Shown: positions 52,756 to 61,298, counted from the first letter of the stretch. The stretch: 64,000 nucleotides of DNA from Actinomyces dentalis DSM 19115 (GCF_000429225.1 NZ_AUBL01000001.1:1-64000), one strand, 5' to 3'. Notes: generated by a model not told the origin, from the sequence alone. Numbers and translations are program-made.

Positions 52756-54621
52756 CTACTTCTTGCCGGGGCGGTAGGCGGTGAGCTCGCCGCTCGTGTC
52801 GCGGGCCACAATGAGTTCGGGATTGACGAGGTAGAAGACGGTTCCGCTGTCGAAGTCGTTGCCGGGGAAATCGATGGTCTCGCCGTCCTTGACGGTCCAT
52901 GCGCCGCTGAGCCACATGCCCGTGGACGTGCTCGTCGGGTCGGTGGACGCGCGCATGAGCACCGACTCGTCCGAGGACAGGGCGTACAGGACGGTGCCGT
53001 CCGGCTCGTAGCACTCGCCCGACTCGTTGGCCGGTTTGAAGGTCGACTCGCCGATCGTGAGCTTGGTCGAGCAGCTGCTGCTCGAGTTCTTCGCACGGGT
53101 GATCTTGATCTTCGCCCAGCTGACGTCCTCGTCCTGGATGAAGGACTTGAATTCGGCCGCGCTCATGAGGGGGTGGTCGAGGGTGGACGCGGTGCTGACG
53201 TCCTCGGGGTACTCCCCGTCGAAGCTCTCGCGCTCCTCTCCGGTGGGTGACAGGATCGTGAACCTCCCCTTTTTGTAGTCGTACTTGCACCAGCCGTCGG
53301 TCAGGGCGAAGACGAAATCCGAACTGGTCGTATCGAAGTCGTAGACGTCGCCGGTGATTACGTTTATCCATGTGCTCTCGGAGGCCTGCACAATGAGCTT
53401 GCCGTCCCCCTGGTAGGTGGATCTGCCCGCGGAGGGCGTGCCCTGGAAGTCGGAGCTGCCGGAGACGCTGGTCTCCCACAGCTTCTGGTCCGGATTCGAG
53501 GCGCTCCAGCCGGTGCACTGGTCCTTGCGGCTGCAGGAGAAGGCGTAGGCGCCGACAATGATGGGGTTATTATGCCAGGGGGCGTCGGTGGTCTTGCCGG
53601 TGTCGGCCTTGATGAGCGTGTCCCCGGCGATGAGGTAGTCGCCCCAGTAGGACAGGTAGAAGGAGTCGGTGCGGGGATCCGCGGACCACTGCTTCTTGGG
53701 CTTGTCGCCGGAGACGTCGTAGGCGGTCACCGTATCGATGTTGTAATCCGAGTCCATATCGGCGACGACGAGCTGGTCCTTATTGCCGATGAGCGTCGAC
53801 CGCTCGCCGACATTCATGTCCCAGGCCTTGTGGGAGCCCTTCGCCCAGCTGTTGGAGGGGGCGGTGGGCCCGTTCGCGGAGTCCCCGCCCAGCAGGTGCA
53901 TTCCCAGCACGACCGCGCCGCTGATGACGAGGACGGCGACGAGGACGGCGACGGTGATGATGACGGGCCGTGAGACCCGCCGTCGCGGCGGCGCGGGGGC
54001 GGCGGGCGCCGGCTGCGGGGCCGCTACGGGATATCCGCCGGTCTGCGGGCCCGGGACCGCGAAACTCCCCGAGGCGGGCGTGCCCGCCCCGGGCGGCAGT
54101 GCCGGCAGGGAGCTGGGTGCCGAGGGCGCAACCGGTGCTGAGGCGGCGGCCGGGGGAGGCGGTGCTGAGGCGGCGGCCGGGGGAGGCGGGGGCGCCGGTG
54201 CTGCCCCGGAGTGCGCGAAGCGGGCCGCGAGCGCCGCCTGGACCGCGGGATCCTCGGAGTGCCGCAGCCAGTCCACGAGGCCCGGGTACGTCGACGGGTT
54301 CGTGGCGAGGACGGCGTGCAGGTCGGGCCGGTAGGTGGCGATGCGGGCCAGCTCGGCGGCGGGGGTCAGGGGGGAGGCGGCTGCGTCGGCATCGGCGTCG
54401 GCGGCGGGGGTCAGGGGGGAGGCGGCGGCGTCGGTGTCGGAGGCGGCGGCGTCGGCCGCATCGGCCGCGGCGTCGGCATCGGCGTCGGCGGCATCGGCGT
54501 CGGCGGCGGGGGTCAGGGGGGAGGCGGCGGCGTCGGTGTCGGAGGCGGCGGCGTCGGCCGCATCGGCCGCGGCGTCGGCATCGGCGTCGGAGGGAAGGGC
54601 CGAGGAGGGCGGAGTGCTCAT
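52756..54621 (-). CDS. LRV-like domain / single-pass membrane protein, paralog G
   Basis: The longest paralog, 621 residues, and first in the transcription direction. Its N-terminus (1-80) is an Asp/Ala-rich tract built from a 34-residue tandem duplication (ASDTDAAASPLTPAADADA units). The LRV-like domain is at 81-134, a Pro/Ala linker follows, and the membrane helix is at 218-245 (PVIITVAVLVAVLVISGAVV). The outer domain has VTAYDVSGDKPKKQW, CSRKDQCTGWSASNPDQKLW and the tail LTAYRPGKK, so it groups with B. It starts 6 bases after TACCTT and has no TACAA palindrome. Confidence 0.8.
   Translation of the reverse strand: MSTPPSSALPSDADADAAADAADAAASDTDAAASPLTPAADADAADADADAAADAADAAASDTDAAASPLTPAADADADAAASPLTPAAELARIATYRPDLHAVLATNPSTYPGLVDWLRHSEDPAVQAALAARFAHSGAAPAPPPPPAAASAPPPPAAASAPVAPSAPSSLPALPPGAGTPASGSFAVPGPQTGGYPVAAPQPAPAAPAPPRRRVSRPVIITVAVLVAVLVISGAVVLGMHLLGGDSANGPTAPSNSWAKGSHKAWDMNVGERSTLIGNKDQLVVADMDSDYNIDTVTAYDVSGDKPKKQWSADPRTDSFYLSYWGDYLIAGDTLIKADTGKTTDAPWHNNPIIVGAYAFSCSRKDQCTGWSASNPDQKLWETSVSGSSDFQGTPSAGRSTYQGDGKLIVQASESTWINVITGDVYDFDTTSSDFVFALTDGWCKYDYKKGRFTILSPTGEERESFDGEYPEDVSTASTLDHPLMSAAEFKSFIQDEDVSWAKIKITRAKNSSSSCSTKLTIGESTFKPANESGECYEPDGTVLYALSSDESVLMRASTDPTSTSTGMWLSGAWTVKDGETIDFPGNDFDSGTVFYLVNPELIVARDTSGELTAYRPGKK
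54399..54600 (-). repeat. 102-bp in-frame tandem duplication in paralog G
   Basis: Two copies of a 102-base unit (marker GGTCAGGGGG at about 54409 and 54511) encode 34-residue Asp/Ala repeats. A third partial copy of the SPLTPAA end joins the LRV-like domain. Confidence 0.7.
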
Positions 54622-54627
54622 AGGGGC

Positions 54628-54633
54628 AAGGTA
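54628..54633 (-). promoter_or_regulatory. -10 box of paralog G (no palindrome)
   Basis: TACCTT on the minus strand, 6 bases before ATG 54621. Confidence 0.45.
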
Positions 54634-54812
54634 GGCGCCCGGAGCCCGGTGTTCTGGGACTTCGGGGCCGTGACACGGCGGCGGGACTCCGTCCGTCGCG
54701 CCCCGGGGTGCGACGGACGGGCGACGCGGCCGGCGTCACTCGCCGTCGGGAATGAAACGCCCCGATCTCATGGTTCACGCCTATCGAGAATCGAGCGCCA
54801 AGGAGAACCGTC

Positions 54813-56279
54813 ATGACTCACGCCCATACGCCCGCCGCAGCCCCCGTCCCCGCCGCCCCGACCGGGCCGGCCGAACCGGCCGAGGAGGTCGACCTGCTCG
54901 TCGTGGGGGGCGGCAAGGCCGGCAAGTCCCTGGCGATGCTGCGCGCCAGAGCCGGGGACAGGGTCGTCATGGTGGAGCGCGACAAGGTGGGCGGCACCTG
55001 CATCAATGTCGCCTGCATCCCCACCAAGACCCTCATCTCATCCGCCCGGGTCCTGCGCGAGGTCCAGGGCTCGGGCGCCCACGGCGTCACCCTGCCCGGC
55101 CGCGACGGCGGCGCCGGCGCCCTGGAGCGGGCCCGCATCGACCTGGCCGCCCTGCGCGCCCGCAAGGAGGCCGTCGTGGGGGGCATGGTGGCCGCCCACG
55201 AGAAGATGTTCCCCGCCTCCGGCATGGACTTCGTGCGCGGCACCGCCCGCTTCGTCGCCCCGCGCACCGTCGAGATCGCCCTGAACGACGGCGGCCGGCG
55301 GCGCGTGCGCGGCGCCAGGGTCCTCATCAACACCGGCACGACGCCGTCGGTCCCCCCGATCGAGGGCCTGTCCGACGCGCCCCACTGGACCAGCGAGGAC
55401 CTGCTCGCCCTGCCCGAGCTGCCCGACCGCCTCGTGGTCCTGGGCGGCGGCGTCATCGGCGTCGAGATGGCCTCCCTCATGGGCCTGCTCGGCGTGCCGG
55501 TGACCGTCGTCCACGCCGGGGCGCACATCCTGGACCGGGAGGACGACGACGTCGCCGCCGAGGTGGCCGCCGGCCTGGAGGCCCTGGGGGCCACGATCCT
55601 CACCGGGGCCCGCGCCTCGAAGGTCGCCGCCGCCCCCGACGGGCGCGGCGTCGTCGTCACCACCGCCGACGGGCGCGAGGCGGCCGGATCCCATCTGCTC
55701 GTGGCCCTGGGCCGCACCCCCGTCACCGCCGGGCTCGGCCTGGAGGCCGCGGGCGTGGAGCTGACCGGGCGCGGCTTCGTGCGCGTCGACGACCACCTGC
55801 GCACCACCGCGCCGGGCGTCTACGCCGCGGGCGACGTGGCCGGCACGCCCCAGTTCACCCACGCCTCCTGGAACGACTTCCGCGTCCTGCGCGACCTCTT
55901 CGCCGGTAAGGAGGCCTCCACCGCCGGCCGGCTCATCCCGTGGGCCGTGTTCACCACGCCCGAGCTCGGGCACGTGGGCCTGACCGAGGCCGAGGCCCGC
56001 CGGGCCGGCCACGAGGTGCGCGTCGCCAAGACCCCCACGGCCGCCGTCCCGCGCGCCAAGACCCTGGGGCGCACCGAGGGCTTCTACAAGGTGATCGTCG
56101 ACGCCCGCACCGACGAGATCCTGGGCGCCGCCATCATCGGCGCCGAGGCGAGCGAGGTCGTCACCGCCATCCAGATGGCGATGCTGGGGGGCCTGAGGTG
56201 GCAGCAGGTGCGCGACGCCGTCATCACCCACCCCACCATGGGCGAGGGGCTCAATATCGTCCTGGACTCCCTGGGCTGA
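54813..56279 (+). CDS. Pyridine nucleotide-disulfide oxidoreductase, RclA/Lpd-like
   Basis: An FAD-dependent oxidoreductase of 488 residues. The FAD loop is VVGGGKAGKSLAMLRA (about 31), the redox-active cysteines are in GGTCINVACIPTKTL (about 66), the NAD(P)H loop is VLGGGVIGVEMASL, and GVYAAGDVAGTPQFTH binds FAD again. The C-terminus has VITHPTMGEGLN with the active-site His-Glu pair of disulfide reductases. The GKAGKSLA text and CINVACIPTKT resemble RclA (hypochlorous acid defence) and related enzymes more than true lipoamide dehydrogenase, and no 2-oxoacid dehydrogenase genes are nearby. The ATG is preceded by AAGGAGAA. Confidence 0.87.
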   Translation: MTHAHTPAAAPVPAAPTGPAEPAEEVDLLVVGGGKAGKSLAMLRARAGDRVVMVERDKVGGTCINVACIPTKTLISSARVLREVQGSGAHGVTLPGRDGGAGALERARIDLAALRARKEAVVGGMVAAHEKMFPASGMDFVRGTARFVAPRTVEIALNDGGRRRVRGARVLINTGTTPSVPPIEGLSDAPHWTSEDLLALPELPDRLVVLGGGVIGVEMASLMGLLGVPVTVVHAGAHILDREDDDVAAEVAAGLEALGATILTGARASKVAAAPDGRGVVVTTADGREAAGSHLLVALGRTPVTAGLGLEAAGVELTGRGFVRVDDHLRTTAPGVYAAGDVAGTPQFTHASWNDFRVLRDLFAGKEASTAGRLIPWAVFTTPELGHVGLTEAEARRAGHEVRVAKTPTAAVPRAKTLGRTEGFYKVIVDARTDEILGAAIIGAEASEVVTAIQMAMLGGLRWQQVRDAVITHPTMGEGLNIVLDSLG

Positions 56280-56306
56280 GGGCGGCGGTCGCGGGCCCGG
56301 GCGCGC

Positions 56307-56927
56307 TCACCGGCCCGCCGCGCCCGGGCGCCCCTGCGGCCGCAGGCCCAGGCCCGCGACGACCTCTGCCCCCGGCAGCGCCGCCAGCAGCGCCCCGGGC
56401 ACCAGGAGCTTGGAGCGGCGCACGCCCGAGCCGATGAGCACCGTGTCCCGGCCGGCCACCGCGGCGTCGATGAGGAGCCTCCAGTCCCCGGGCAGGCCGA
56501 CCGGCGTGATCCCGCCGTACTCCATGCCGCTCATCTGCACGGCCCGCTCCACCGGCAGGAAGGAGGCCTTGCGCACGTCGATGCGCCTCTTGACGACGTG
56601 GTTGACGTCGGCGGAGTCGGTGGCCCGCACGACGCAGGCGGCGATGCGCTCCTGTCCGGTGCGCCTGCCGGCCACGAGCACGCAGTTGCCGGTCGCCTCG
56701 GGGTCCAGGGAGTAGCGGGCGTTGAGGGCGCCGGTGTCGGAGTGGTCCGGGTCGATGGGCACCACCCGCGCCCGGCGGGCCAGGTCCGCGCCCTGGGGCG
56801 AGGACGCCTCCAGCGCCCGCAGCGCCGCGGCCACGGGCGGGCCGAGCAGGTCGGCGCGCTCCAGGGCCGGCCGCCAGCCGATCTCCGCCGCGAAGACCTC
56901 GGCGGGGTCGCGCAGTTCAGCGGTCAT
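56307..56927 (-). CDS. YbaK/EbsC-family aminoacyl-tRNA deacylase
   Basis: A 206-residue protein of the prolyl-tRNA editing (YbaK/ProX-like) family that removes wrong amino acids from tRNA. Typical pieces are CVLVAGRRTGQERIAACVV, NHVVKRRIDVRKASFL with the conserved Lys, and SGMEYGGITPVGLP near residue 135, the family's glycine-rich substrate loop. The C-terminal VLIGSGVRRSKLLVPGALL is also conserved. It ends 3 bases before the stop-side of the next gene on the same strand, so it is probably co-transcribed with the acetyltransferase upstream of it. Confidence 0.87.
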   Translation of the reverse strand: MTAELRDPAEVFAAEIGWRPALERADLLGPPVAAALRALEASSPQGADLARRARVVPIDPDHSDTGALNARYSLDPEATGNCVLVAGRRTGQERIAACVVRATDSADVNHVVKRRIDVRKASFLPVERAVQMSGMEYGGITPVGLPGDWRLLIDAAVAGRDTVLIGSGVRRSKLLVPGALLAALPGAEVVAGLGLRPQGRPGAAGR

Positions 56928-56930
56928 CTC

Positions 56931-57581
56931 TCATCCCCTCCTCGACGCGCGGCGCCGCTCGATGCGCTCCTCCAGGCGGGCGCTGACCCGGGGCCATTCC
57001 GGAGGGGTGACGCTGAACATGGCCGTGTCGCGCACGAGCCCCTCCTCGCCGGGCGCCAGGGAGGGCTGCCAGGCGCGCAGGACCGCCTCGAAGGTCGCCC
57101 CCGTGGCCGCGATCGCCGCGCGGGCCGCCTCGTTGCGCGCGTCGGTCTTGATGTCCACGCGGTCCACGCCCCAGGACTCGAATGCCTGTGTCATGAGCAG
57201 GAGCTTGGCGGCCGGGTTGACGGCGGTGCCGCGGGCCGCCGGGGCGAGCCAGGTCGATCCGATCTCGACGGCGAAGAGCCGCCCGCCGTCCATCCACCGC
57301 GGCGTCAGATAGGCGGTGTGCCCCACGACGCGGCCGGTGGCGGCCTCGATCTGCGCGAAGGGGGCGTAGGCGCCCGCGTCCCGGCGGGCCAGGCTGCGGG
57401 CCACATAGTCCTCGACCTCGTCGGGCGTCGGCACCGCGGCGAAGGCGTTCGGGCCCGCGCCCTCGGCGGCCCGCCGCAGCCCCGGCACGTGCCCGGGCGT
57501 CAGCGGCTCGAGGCGCACGACGTCGCCGCTCAGCGCGTCGCAGGACAGTGCGGGGGAGGACGGGTGCGGGACGGGGCTCAT
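56931..57581 (-). CDS. RimJ/RimL-type GNAT acetyltransferase
   Basis: A 216-residue protein with the RimJ/RimL-type GNAT fold: VRLEPLTPGHVPGL at the start, IGSTWLAPAARGTAVNPAAKLLLM in the acetyl-CoA region, and VDIKTDARNEAARAAIAATGATFE near the end. Ribosomal protein, small molecule or tRNA-linked substrates are all possible. The ATG 57581 follows CATGAT by 6 bases; the frame beyond it overlaps the divergent trmL promoter. It is followed after 3 bases by the YbaK-like gene. Confidence 0.87.
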   Translation of the reverse strand: MSPVPHPSSPALSCDALSGDVVRLEPLTPGHVPGLRRAAEGAGPNAFAAVPTPDEVEDYVARSLARRDAGAYAPFAQIEAATGRVVGHTAYLTPRWMDGGRLFAVEIGSTWLAPAARGTAVNPAAKLLLMTQAFESWGVDRVDIKTDARNEAARAAIAATGATFEAVLRAWQPSLAPGEEGLVRDTAMFSVTPPEWPRVSARLEERIERRRASRRG

Positions 57582-57648
57582 GGGCCCGATCATGGCAGCC
57601 CGGTCGCGCCCGCGCCCGAGCGCCTCAGCATGTGGTCTCATTGTCCCC

Positions 57649-58107
57649 GTGCTGCACGTCATCTTCTACTGTCCGCGCATCCCCGGCAATTCGGGGGCCG
57701 CCATCCGCCTGAGCGCCAACACCGGCTCCATGCTGCACCTGGTCGACCCGCTGTTCGACATGGACGACGCCAAACTGCGCCGCGCCGGCCTGGACTACCA
57801 CGACCTGGCCGCCACGCGCGTGCACGGCACCTGGGAGGAGTGCCTGGCCCAGATCCCCGGGAGGATCTTCGCCTTCACGGCCCGCGCGGAGCGGCTGTAC
57901 ACGCAGGTCGACTGGCGCGACGACGACGCGCTGCTCCTCGGCCCCGAGCCCACGGGGCTGCCCGAGCAGATCATGGCCGACCCGCGCGTGAACGAGCGGA
58001 TCCGCATCCCCATGGTCGGGGCCAGCCGGTCCCTCAACCTGGCCAATGCGGCCGCGATCGGCCTGTACGGGGCCTGGCGCGCCCTGGGCTTCCCCGGGGG
58101 GAGCTGA
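57649..58107 (+). CDS. trmL: tRNA (cytidine(34)-2'-O)-methyltransferase
   Basis: A 152-residue SPOUT methyltransferase that modifies the wobble base of tRNA-Leu. The family features are HVIFYCPRIPGNSGAAIRLSANT at the N-terminus (written here in two parts: HVIFYCPRIP and GNSGAAIRLSANT), LLLGPEPTGLPEQI near residue 100 and the knot loop IPMVGASRSLNLANAAAI near residue 120. The length matches E. coli TrmL. The GTG at 57649 is chosen because it begins right at the first strand; upstream codons overlap the divergent acetyltransferase. No ribosome binding site is visible, so it may be leaderless (TCTCAT at 57636-57641). Confidence 0.92.
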   Translation: MLHVIFYCPRIPGNSGAAIRLSANTGSMLHLVDPLFDMDDAKLRRAGLDYHDLAATRVHGTWEECLAQIPGRIFAFTARAERLYTQVDWRDDDALLLGPEPTGLPEQIMADPRVNERIRIPMVGASRSLNLANAAAIGLYGAWRALGFPGGS

Positions 58108-58135
58108 CGGCGGCGCGGGCCCCGCCGCCGGCCCT

Positions 58136-58933
58136 TCAGAGGATCTCGGCGGGGCGGATGGACAGGTTCTCCACGACGGCGTCCAGCGGCGTGTCCGCGG
58201 CCAGGCGCACCGCCGCCGCCACCGAGCTGGGAGCCATGTGGTCCTCGGCGCGGTACTCCCCGCCCCGGGCGGCCTGGACGCGGTGCTGCATGGGGGTGTC
58301 GACGCTGCCGGGGAAGATGCTGGTCACGCGCACCACGCCCCGCTCCTCCTCGCGCAGCCCGTCCGCCAGCGCCTTGAGGCCGGCCTTCGCCGCGCTGTAC
58401 AGGGTGTGGCCGGCCCACGTGCGCAGCCCGGCGCTGGAGTTGATCATGACGACCAGGCCCCGGGTGGCCCGCAGCGCGGGCAGGACCAGGCTCGTCAGGT
58501 GGGCGACGGCCACCAGGTCGAGGTCGAGGACCTCCCGCCACTGCGCGGGGGTGAGGGAGGCGATCGGCGCGGAGGACTCCACGCCCGCGGAGTGGACGAG
58601 GATGTCCAGGCTGCGCAGCCTGAGGTCGCCCACGGCCTTGGCCACGGCCTCGTCGTCGGTCAGGTCGACGGCGCAGGTGCGCACCCGCGTGCCGTTCTCC
58701 TCGCTCAGCACCGCGGCGAGCTCGTCGAGGTGGGAGGCGTTGCGGGCCATGAGGACCAGGTCGTGGTCCAGGGCCAGGTTCTGCGCGATCGCCAGGCCGA
58801 TCCCGGAGGTCGCGCCGGTGACCAGGGCCATGTGCCGGCGCTGGTGGCGCCCCGTGATCTGGGGGATCTCCCCGGTGACGGGCGAGACCGTGGCCGGGGG
58901 GACGACGGCGGGGCTCATACGACGTCGGCTCAT
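58136..58933 (-). CDS. Short-chain dehydrogenase/reductase
   Basis: A 265-residue NAD(P)-dependent SDR. The cofactor loop is ALVTGATSGIGLAIA (about residue 36), the conserved NSSAG-type segment is VVMINSSAGLRT, and the catalytic pair is YSAAK (Tyr and Lys) near residue 175. The C-terminal SIFPGSVDTPM fits classical SDRs. The first 30 residues are an extra disordered stretch; a second ATG at 58918 is also possible. The ATG 58933 overlaps the stop of the PEBP gene by 4 bases, implying coupling. Substrate unknown. Confidence 0.9.
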   Translation of the reverse strand: MSRRRMSPAVVPPATVSPVTGEIPQITGRHQRRHMALVTGATSGIGLAIAQNLALDHDLVLMARNASHLDELAAVLSEENGTRVRTCAVDLTDDEAVAKAVGDLRLRSLDILVHSAGVESSAPIASLTPAQWREVLDLDLVAVAHLTSLVLPALRATRGLVVMINSSAGLRTWAGHTLYSAAKAGLKALADGLREEERGVVRVTSIFPGSVDTPMQHRVQAARGGEYRAEDHMAPSSVAAAVRLAADTPLDAVVENLSIRPAEIL

Positions 58934-59505
58934 GCGTGGGACTCCTCGGTGATGAAGGGGGCGCGGTCGCCCGGGACGGAGTAGGTGGCGGTGAGCAGGG
59001 CGCGCCCCAGGGCGTGGAAGGAGACCTGGCAGGCGACGGCGGCGGCGCTGGCCGACCCGTCCAGGCCGAGGGTGTCGACGTCGAGGGCGTGGACGGCGAA
59101 GACGTAGCGGTGGTCGCCGTCGCCCGCGGGCGGATAGGGGCCGAACCAGGCGCGGGTGCCGGCGTCGTTGCGCACGTGGAAGGCGGGGGCCGCGAGCCCG
59201 TCGTCGGACTCGCCCGCCCCGCGGGGCAGCCCCGCGGCCGAGGCGGGCAGATCGACGACCGTCCAGTGCCACCAGCCCGAGGGGCTCGGGGCGTCGGGGT
59301 CGAAGCAGGACACGACGAAGGAGCGCGTCCCGGCCGGGGCGCCCGACCATCGCAGCCCGGGGGAGAGGTTCTCGTGGATCGCGGTGAAGCGGTCCCCCAT
59401 GCGCTCCCCGTCGGCGAGGTCTTCCGAGGTCAGGGAGAAGGAGGGAACGGCGGGAAGAATGTCGTAGGGCGGGGTCGCGCGGGGGCGGGAGAGATCGGGT
59501 GTCAC
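58930..59505 (-). CDS. PEBP family protein (YbhB/YbcL type)
   Basis: A 191-residue protein of the phosphatidylethanolamine-binding/Raf-kinase-inhibitor-like family. It shows ENLSPGLRWSGAPAGTRSFV, the ligand-site motifs DPDAPSPSGWWHW and GPYPPAGDGDHRYVF, and a C-terminal ATYSVPGD. There is no signal peptide. Bacterial members have poorly known roles. The GTG start has GGAG about 8 bases upstream. A TACAGT box (complement of 59544-59549) gives a leader of about 30 bases. It is co-transcribed with the SDR gene. Confidence 0.9.
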   Translation of the reverse strand: MTPDLSRPRATPPYDILPAVPSFSLTSEDLADGERMGDRFTAIHENLSPGLRWSGAPAGTRSFVVSCFDPDAPSPSGWWHWTVVDLPASAAGLPRGAGESDDGLAAPAFHVRNDAGTRAWFGPYPPAGDGDHRYVFAVHALDVDTLGLDGSASAAAVACQVSFHALGRALLTATYSVPGDRAPFITEESHA

Positions 59506-59543
59506 GGGAGGCTCCTGGAGAGCGGCGGTGGGCCTTTTGGGTC

Positions 59544-59549
59544 ACTGTA
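59544..59549 (-). promoter_or_regulatory. -10 box of the PEBP-SDR operon
   Basis: TACAGT on the minus strand; the predicted leader contains the ribosome binding site of the PEBP gene. Confidence 0.35.
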
Positions 59550-59726
59550 GACGGCTCTGGGGCGGATGGAAGCACCCCGCGACGCCGCCCGGAGCGGTGC
59601 ACCGGCACCTTTGCCCGTGATCCCGCCGTAATCCCGATGTGACCCTTTTGATATGGCGCAGGCCACCACGGCGCGCCTGAACGCCGGCGCCCAGCGCCGC
59701 GCCCCTCCCCGGCGTGTCGCGCGCGT

Positions 59727-60419
59727 TCACCGCCGGTCACGGCGGCGGCCGGCGGGCAGACGGCGCACCACCAGGGCCACCAGGCACAGCCACGCCGCCG
59801 CCAGCGCCCACCCGGCCAGGACGTCGGTGAACCAGTGGTGGGCCAGGTAGACGCGCGACAGGCCCACCGCCGTCGCCGCCGCGACCGCCCCCGAGGCGGC
59901 GACCGCCTTGCGGCGCCCGGAGGCCGGGGAGAACAGGACGAAGCCGGCGAGGGCGCCGACGAAGACCGCCGTGTTGAAGCTGTGCCCGGAGGGGAAGGAG
60001 TAGGTGCTCAGCGCCTCGTCCACGAGCAGGCCGGCCGGGGGGCGGGGACGGGCGAAGACCAGTTTGAGCGCCACGGTCAGCCCCGCCGAGCCCGCCATCG
60101 CCGCCGCCAGGACCAGGGCGCGGCGGTGCAGACGGCGGGCCAGCAGGAGCGCCGCGACCAGGACCGTCCCGATCGTCAGCCCCGTCGTGCCGCCCAGGTC
60201 GGTCAGGACCCGGACCGCGGGGGTCAGGGCGCCGCGGCGCGCGGCCACGGCCCAGTCGGTGACGGCCCGGTCCAGGCGGGACGGGCCCGCGCCCGCCCCG
60301 GCGCCGACGGCCAGGGCGGCGAAGACGGCCAGGGCGAGGAGCCCGGCCGCCGCCGTCGCGGCGCCCGGGGCGGGGCTCTGCGCCCGGCGGGGGTCCGGGG
60401 CGGGGGGAAGACGCGTCAT
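59727..60419 (-). CDS. PAP2-family phosphatase, membrane-bound
   Basis: A 230-residue membrane protein of the type 2 phosphatidic acid phosphatase family. The three active-site motifs are KLVFARPRPP (about residue 122), PSGHSFNTAVFVG (about 147) and SRVYLAHHWFTDVLAGW (about 195) with the nucleophile His. Five to six hydrophobic segments surround them. Possible substrates are undecaprenyl pyrophosphate, phosphatidylglycerol phosphate or other lipid phosphates. The ATG 60419 lies 7 bases after TAGCCT (complement of 60427-60432); the longer frame upstream is Arg/Gly-rich without support. Confidence 0.9.
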   Translation of the reverse strand: MTRLPPAPDPRRAQSPAPGAATAAAGLLALAVFAALAVGAGAGAGPSRLDRAVTDWAVAARRGALTPAVRVLTDLGGTTGLTIGTVLVAALLLARRLHRRALVLAAAMAGSAGLTVALKLVFARPRPPAGLLVDEALSTYSFPSGHSFNTAVFVGALAGFVLFSPASGRRKAVAASGAVAAATAVGLSRVYLAHHWFTDVLAGWALAAAWLCLVALVVRRLPAGRRRDRR

Positions 60420-60426
60420 GGGCGGG

Positions 60427-60432
60427 AGGCTA
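60427..60432 (-). promoter_or_regulatory. -10 box of the PAP2 gene
   Basis: TAGCCT on the minus strand, 7 bases before the ATG. Confidence 0.4.
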
Positions 60433-60512
60433 GCGGGCGCATCCGCCCGCCGCGCACGCGCGCCGCCTCCCGCCTCCCGCTGCCCGCTGCGGCGTCGGAC
60501 CCGGCCGGCCGG

Positions 60513-60518
60513 TAGCAT
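60513..60518 (+). promoter_or_regulatory. -10 box of tdk
   Basis: TAGCAT; a start near 60525 gives a leader of about 58 bases with GAGAGGA before ATG 60583. Confidence 0.45.
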
Positions 60519-60582
60519 GCCCGCGGCGCTCCGCCGCCCGCGCGGACCCGCCCGAAGACCCCGGGAGAAACCGAGAGGACCC

Positions 60583-61200
60583 ATGGCCAAGCTCTACTTC
60601 CGCTACGGCGCCATGAACTCGGGCAAGACCACGAGCCTGCTCCAGACCGCCCACAACTACGAGGAGCGCGGCCAGCGGGTCGTCCTCGTCAAGGCCTGCG
60701 TCGACACCAAGGGCGACGACGCGATCGTCTCCCGCCTGGGCGTGTCGCGCCGCGTCGACATCCTCCTGTCCGCCGGGGACGACGTGCGCGCGCTCGTGCG
60801 CGCCCTCGATCCGCGGGGGCCGGGCGGGCCGGGCCCGCGCCGCCGCGCCGTCGACTGCGTCCTGGTCGACGAGGCCCAATTCCTCACCCCCCTGCAGGTC
60901 GACCAGCTCATGGAGCTCGTCCTGCTCGACGACGTCCCCGTCCTGGCCTACGGCATCCGCACCGACTTCCGCACCACGGGCTTCCCCGGCTCGCGGCGCC
61001 TGCTGGAGATCGCCCACTCCCTGGAGGAGCTCAAGACGATCTGCCGCTGCGGCCGCAAGGCGGTGTTCAACGCGCGCAGGATCGGCGGGCGGTTCGTCTT
61101 CGACGGCGACCAGGTGGCCATCGACGGCGTCGACGTCGCCTACGAGTCCCTGTGCGGCAAGTGCTACCTGGAGGTCGGGGGGACGCTGCTGGGCCGGTAG
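60583..61200 (+). CDS. tdk: Thymidine kinase
   Basis: A 205-residue type II thymidine kinase for deoxynucleoside salvage. It has the P-loop GAMNSGKTTSL (residue 9 onward), DEAQFL (the Walker B-like acid), the lasso segment YGIRTDFRTTGFPGS and a zinc ribbon formed by CRCG near residue 149 and CGKC near residue 193. The length is normal. Start chosen from GAGAGGA 7 bases upstream. It appears to be a single-gene unit. Confidence 0.94.
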   Translation: MAKLYFRYGAMNSGKTTSLLQTAHNYEERGQRVVLVKACVDTKGDDAIVSRLGVSRRVDILLSAGDDVRALVRALDPRGPGGPGPRRRAVDCVLVDEAQFLTPLQVDQLMELVLLDDVPVLAYGIRTDFRTTGFPGSRRLLEIAHSLEELKTICRCGRKAVFNARRIGGRFVFDGDQVAIDGVDVAYESLCGKCYLEVGGTLLGR

Positions 61201-61298
61201 GGCCGGTGAGGGGCGCGGGGCCCGCGGCCGGCCCGCCCGTGCGGCGCAAATCCGCGATGAAATGGCGCGATTGCCTGGATCCGTCGGGCCGAACGTGC

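Noticed and set aside
54360-54600. Possible CRISPR-like periodic repeat
   Set aside because: Repeats are adjacent, in frame and without unique spacers; it is a coding tandem duplication in paralog G.
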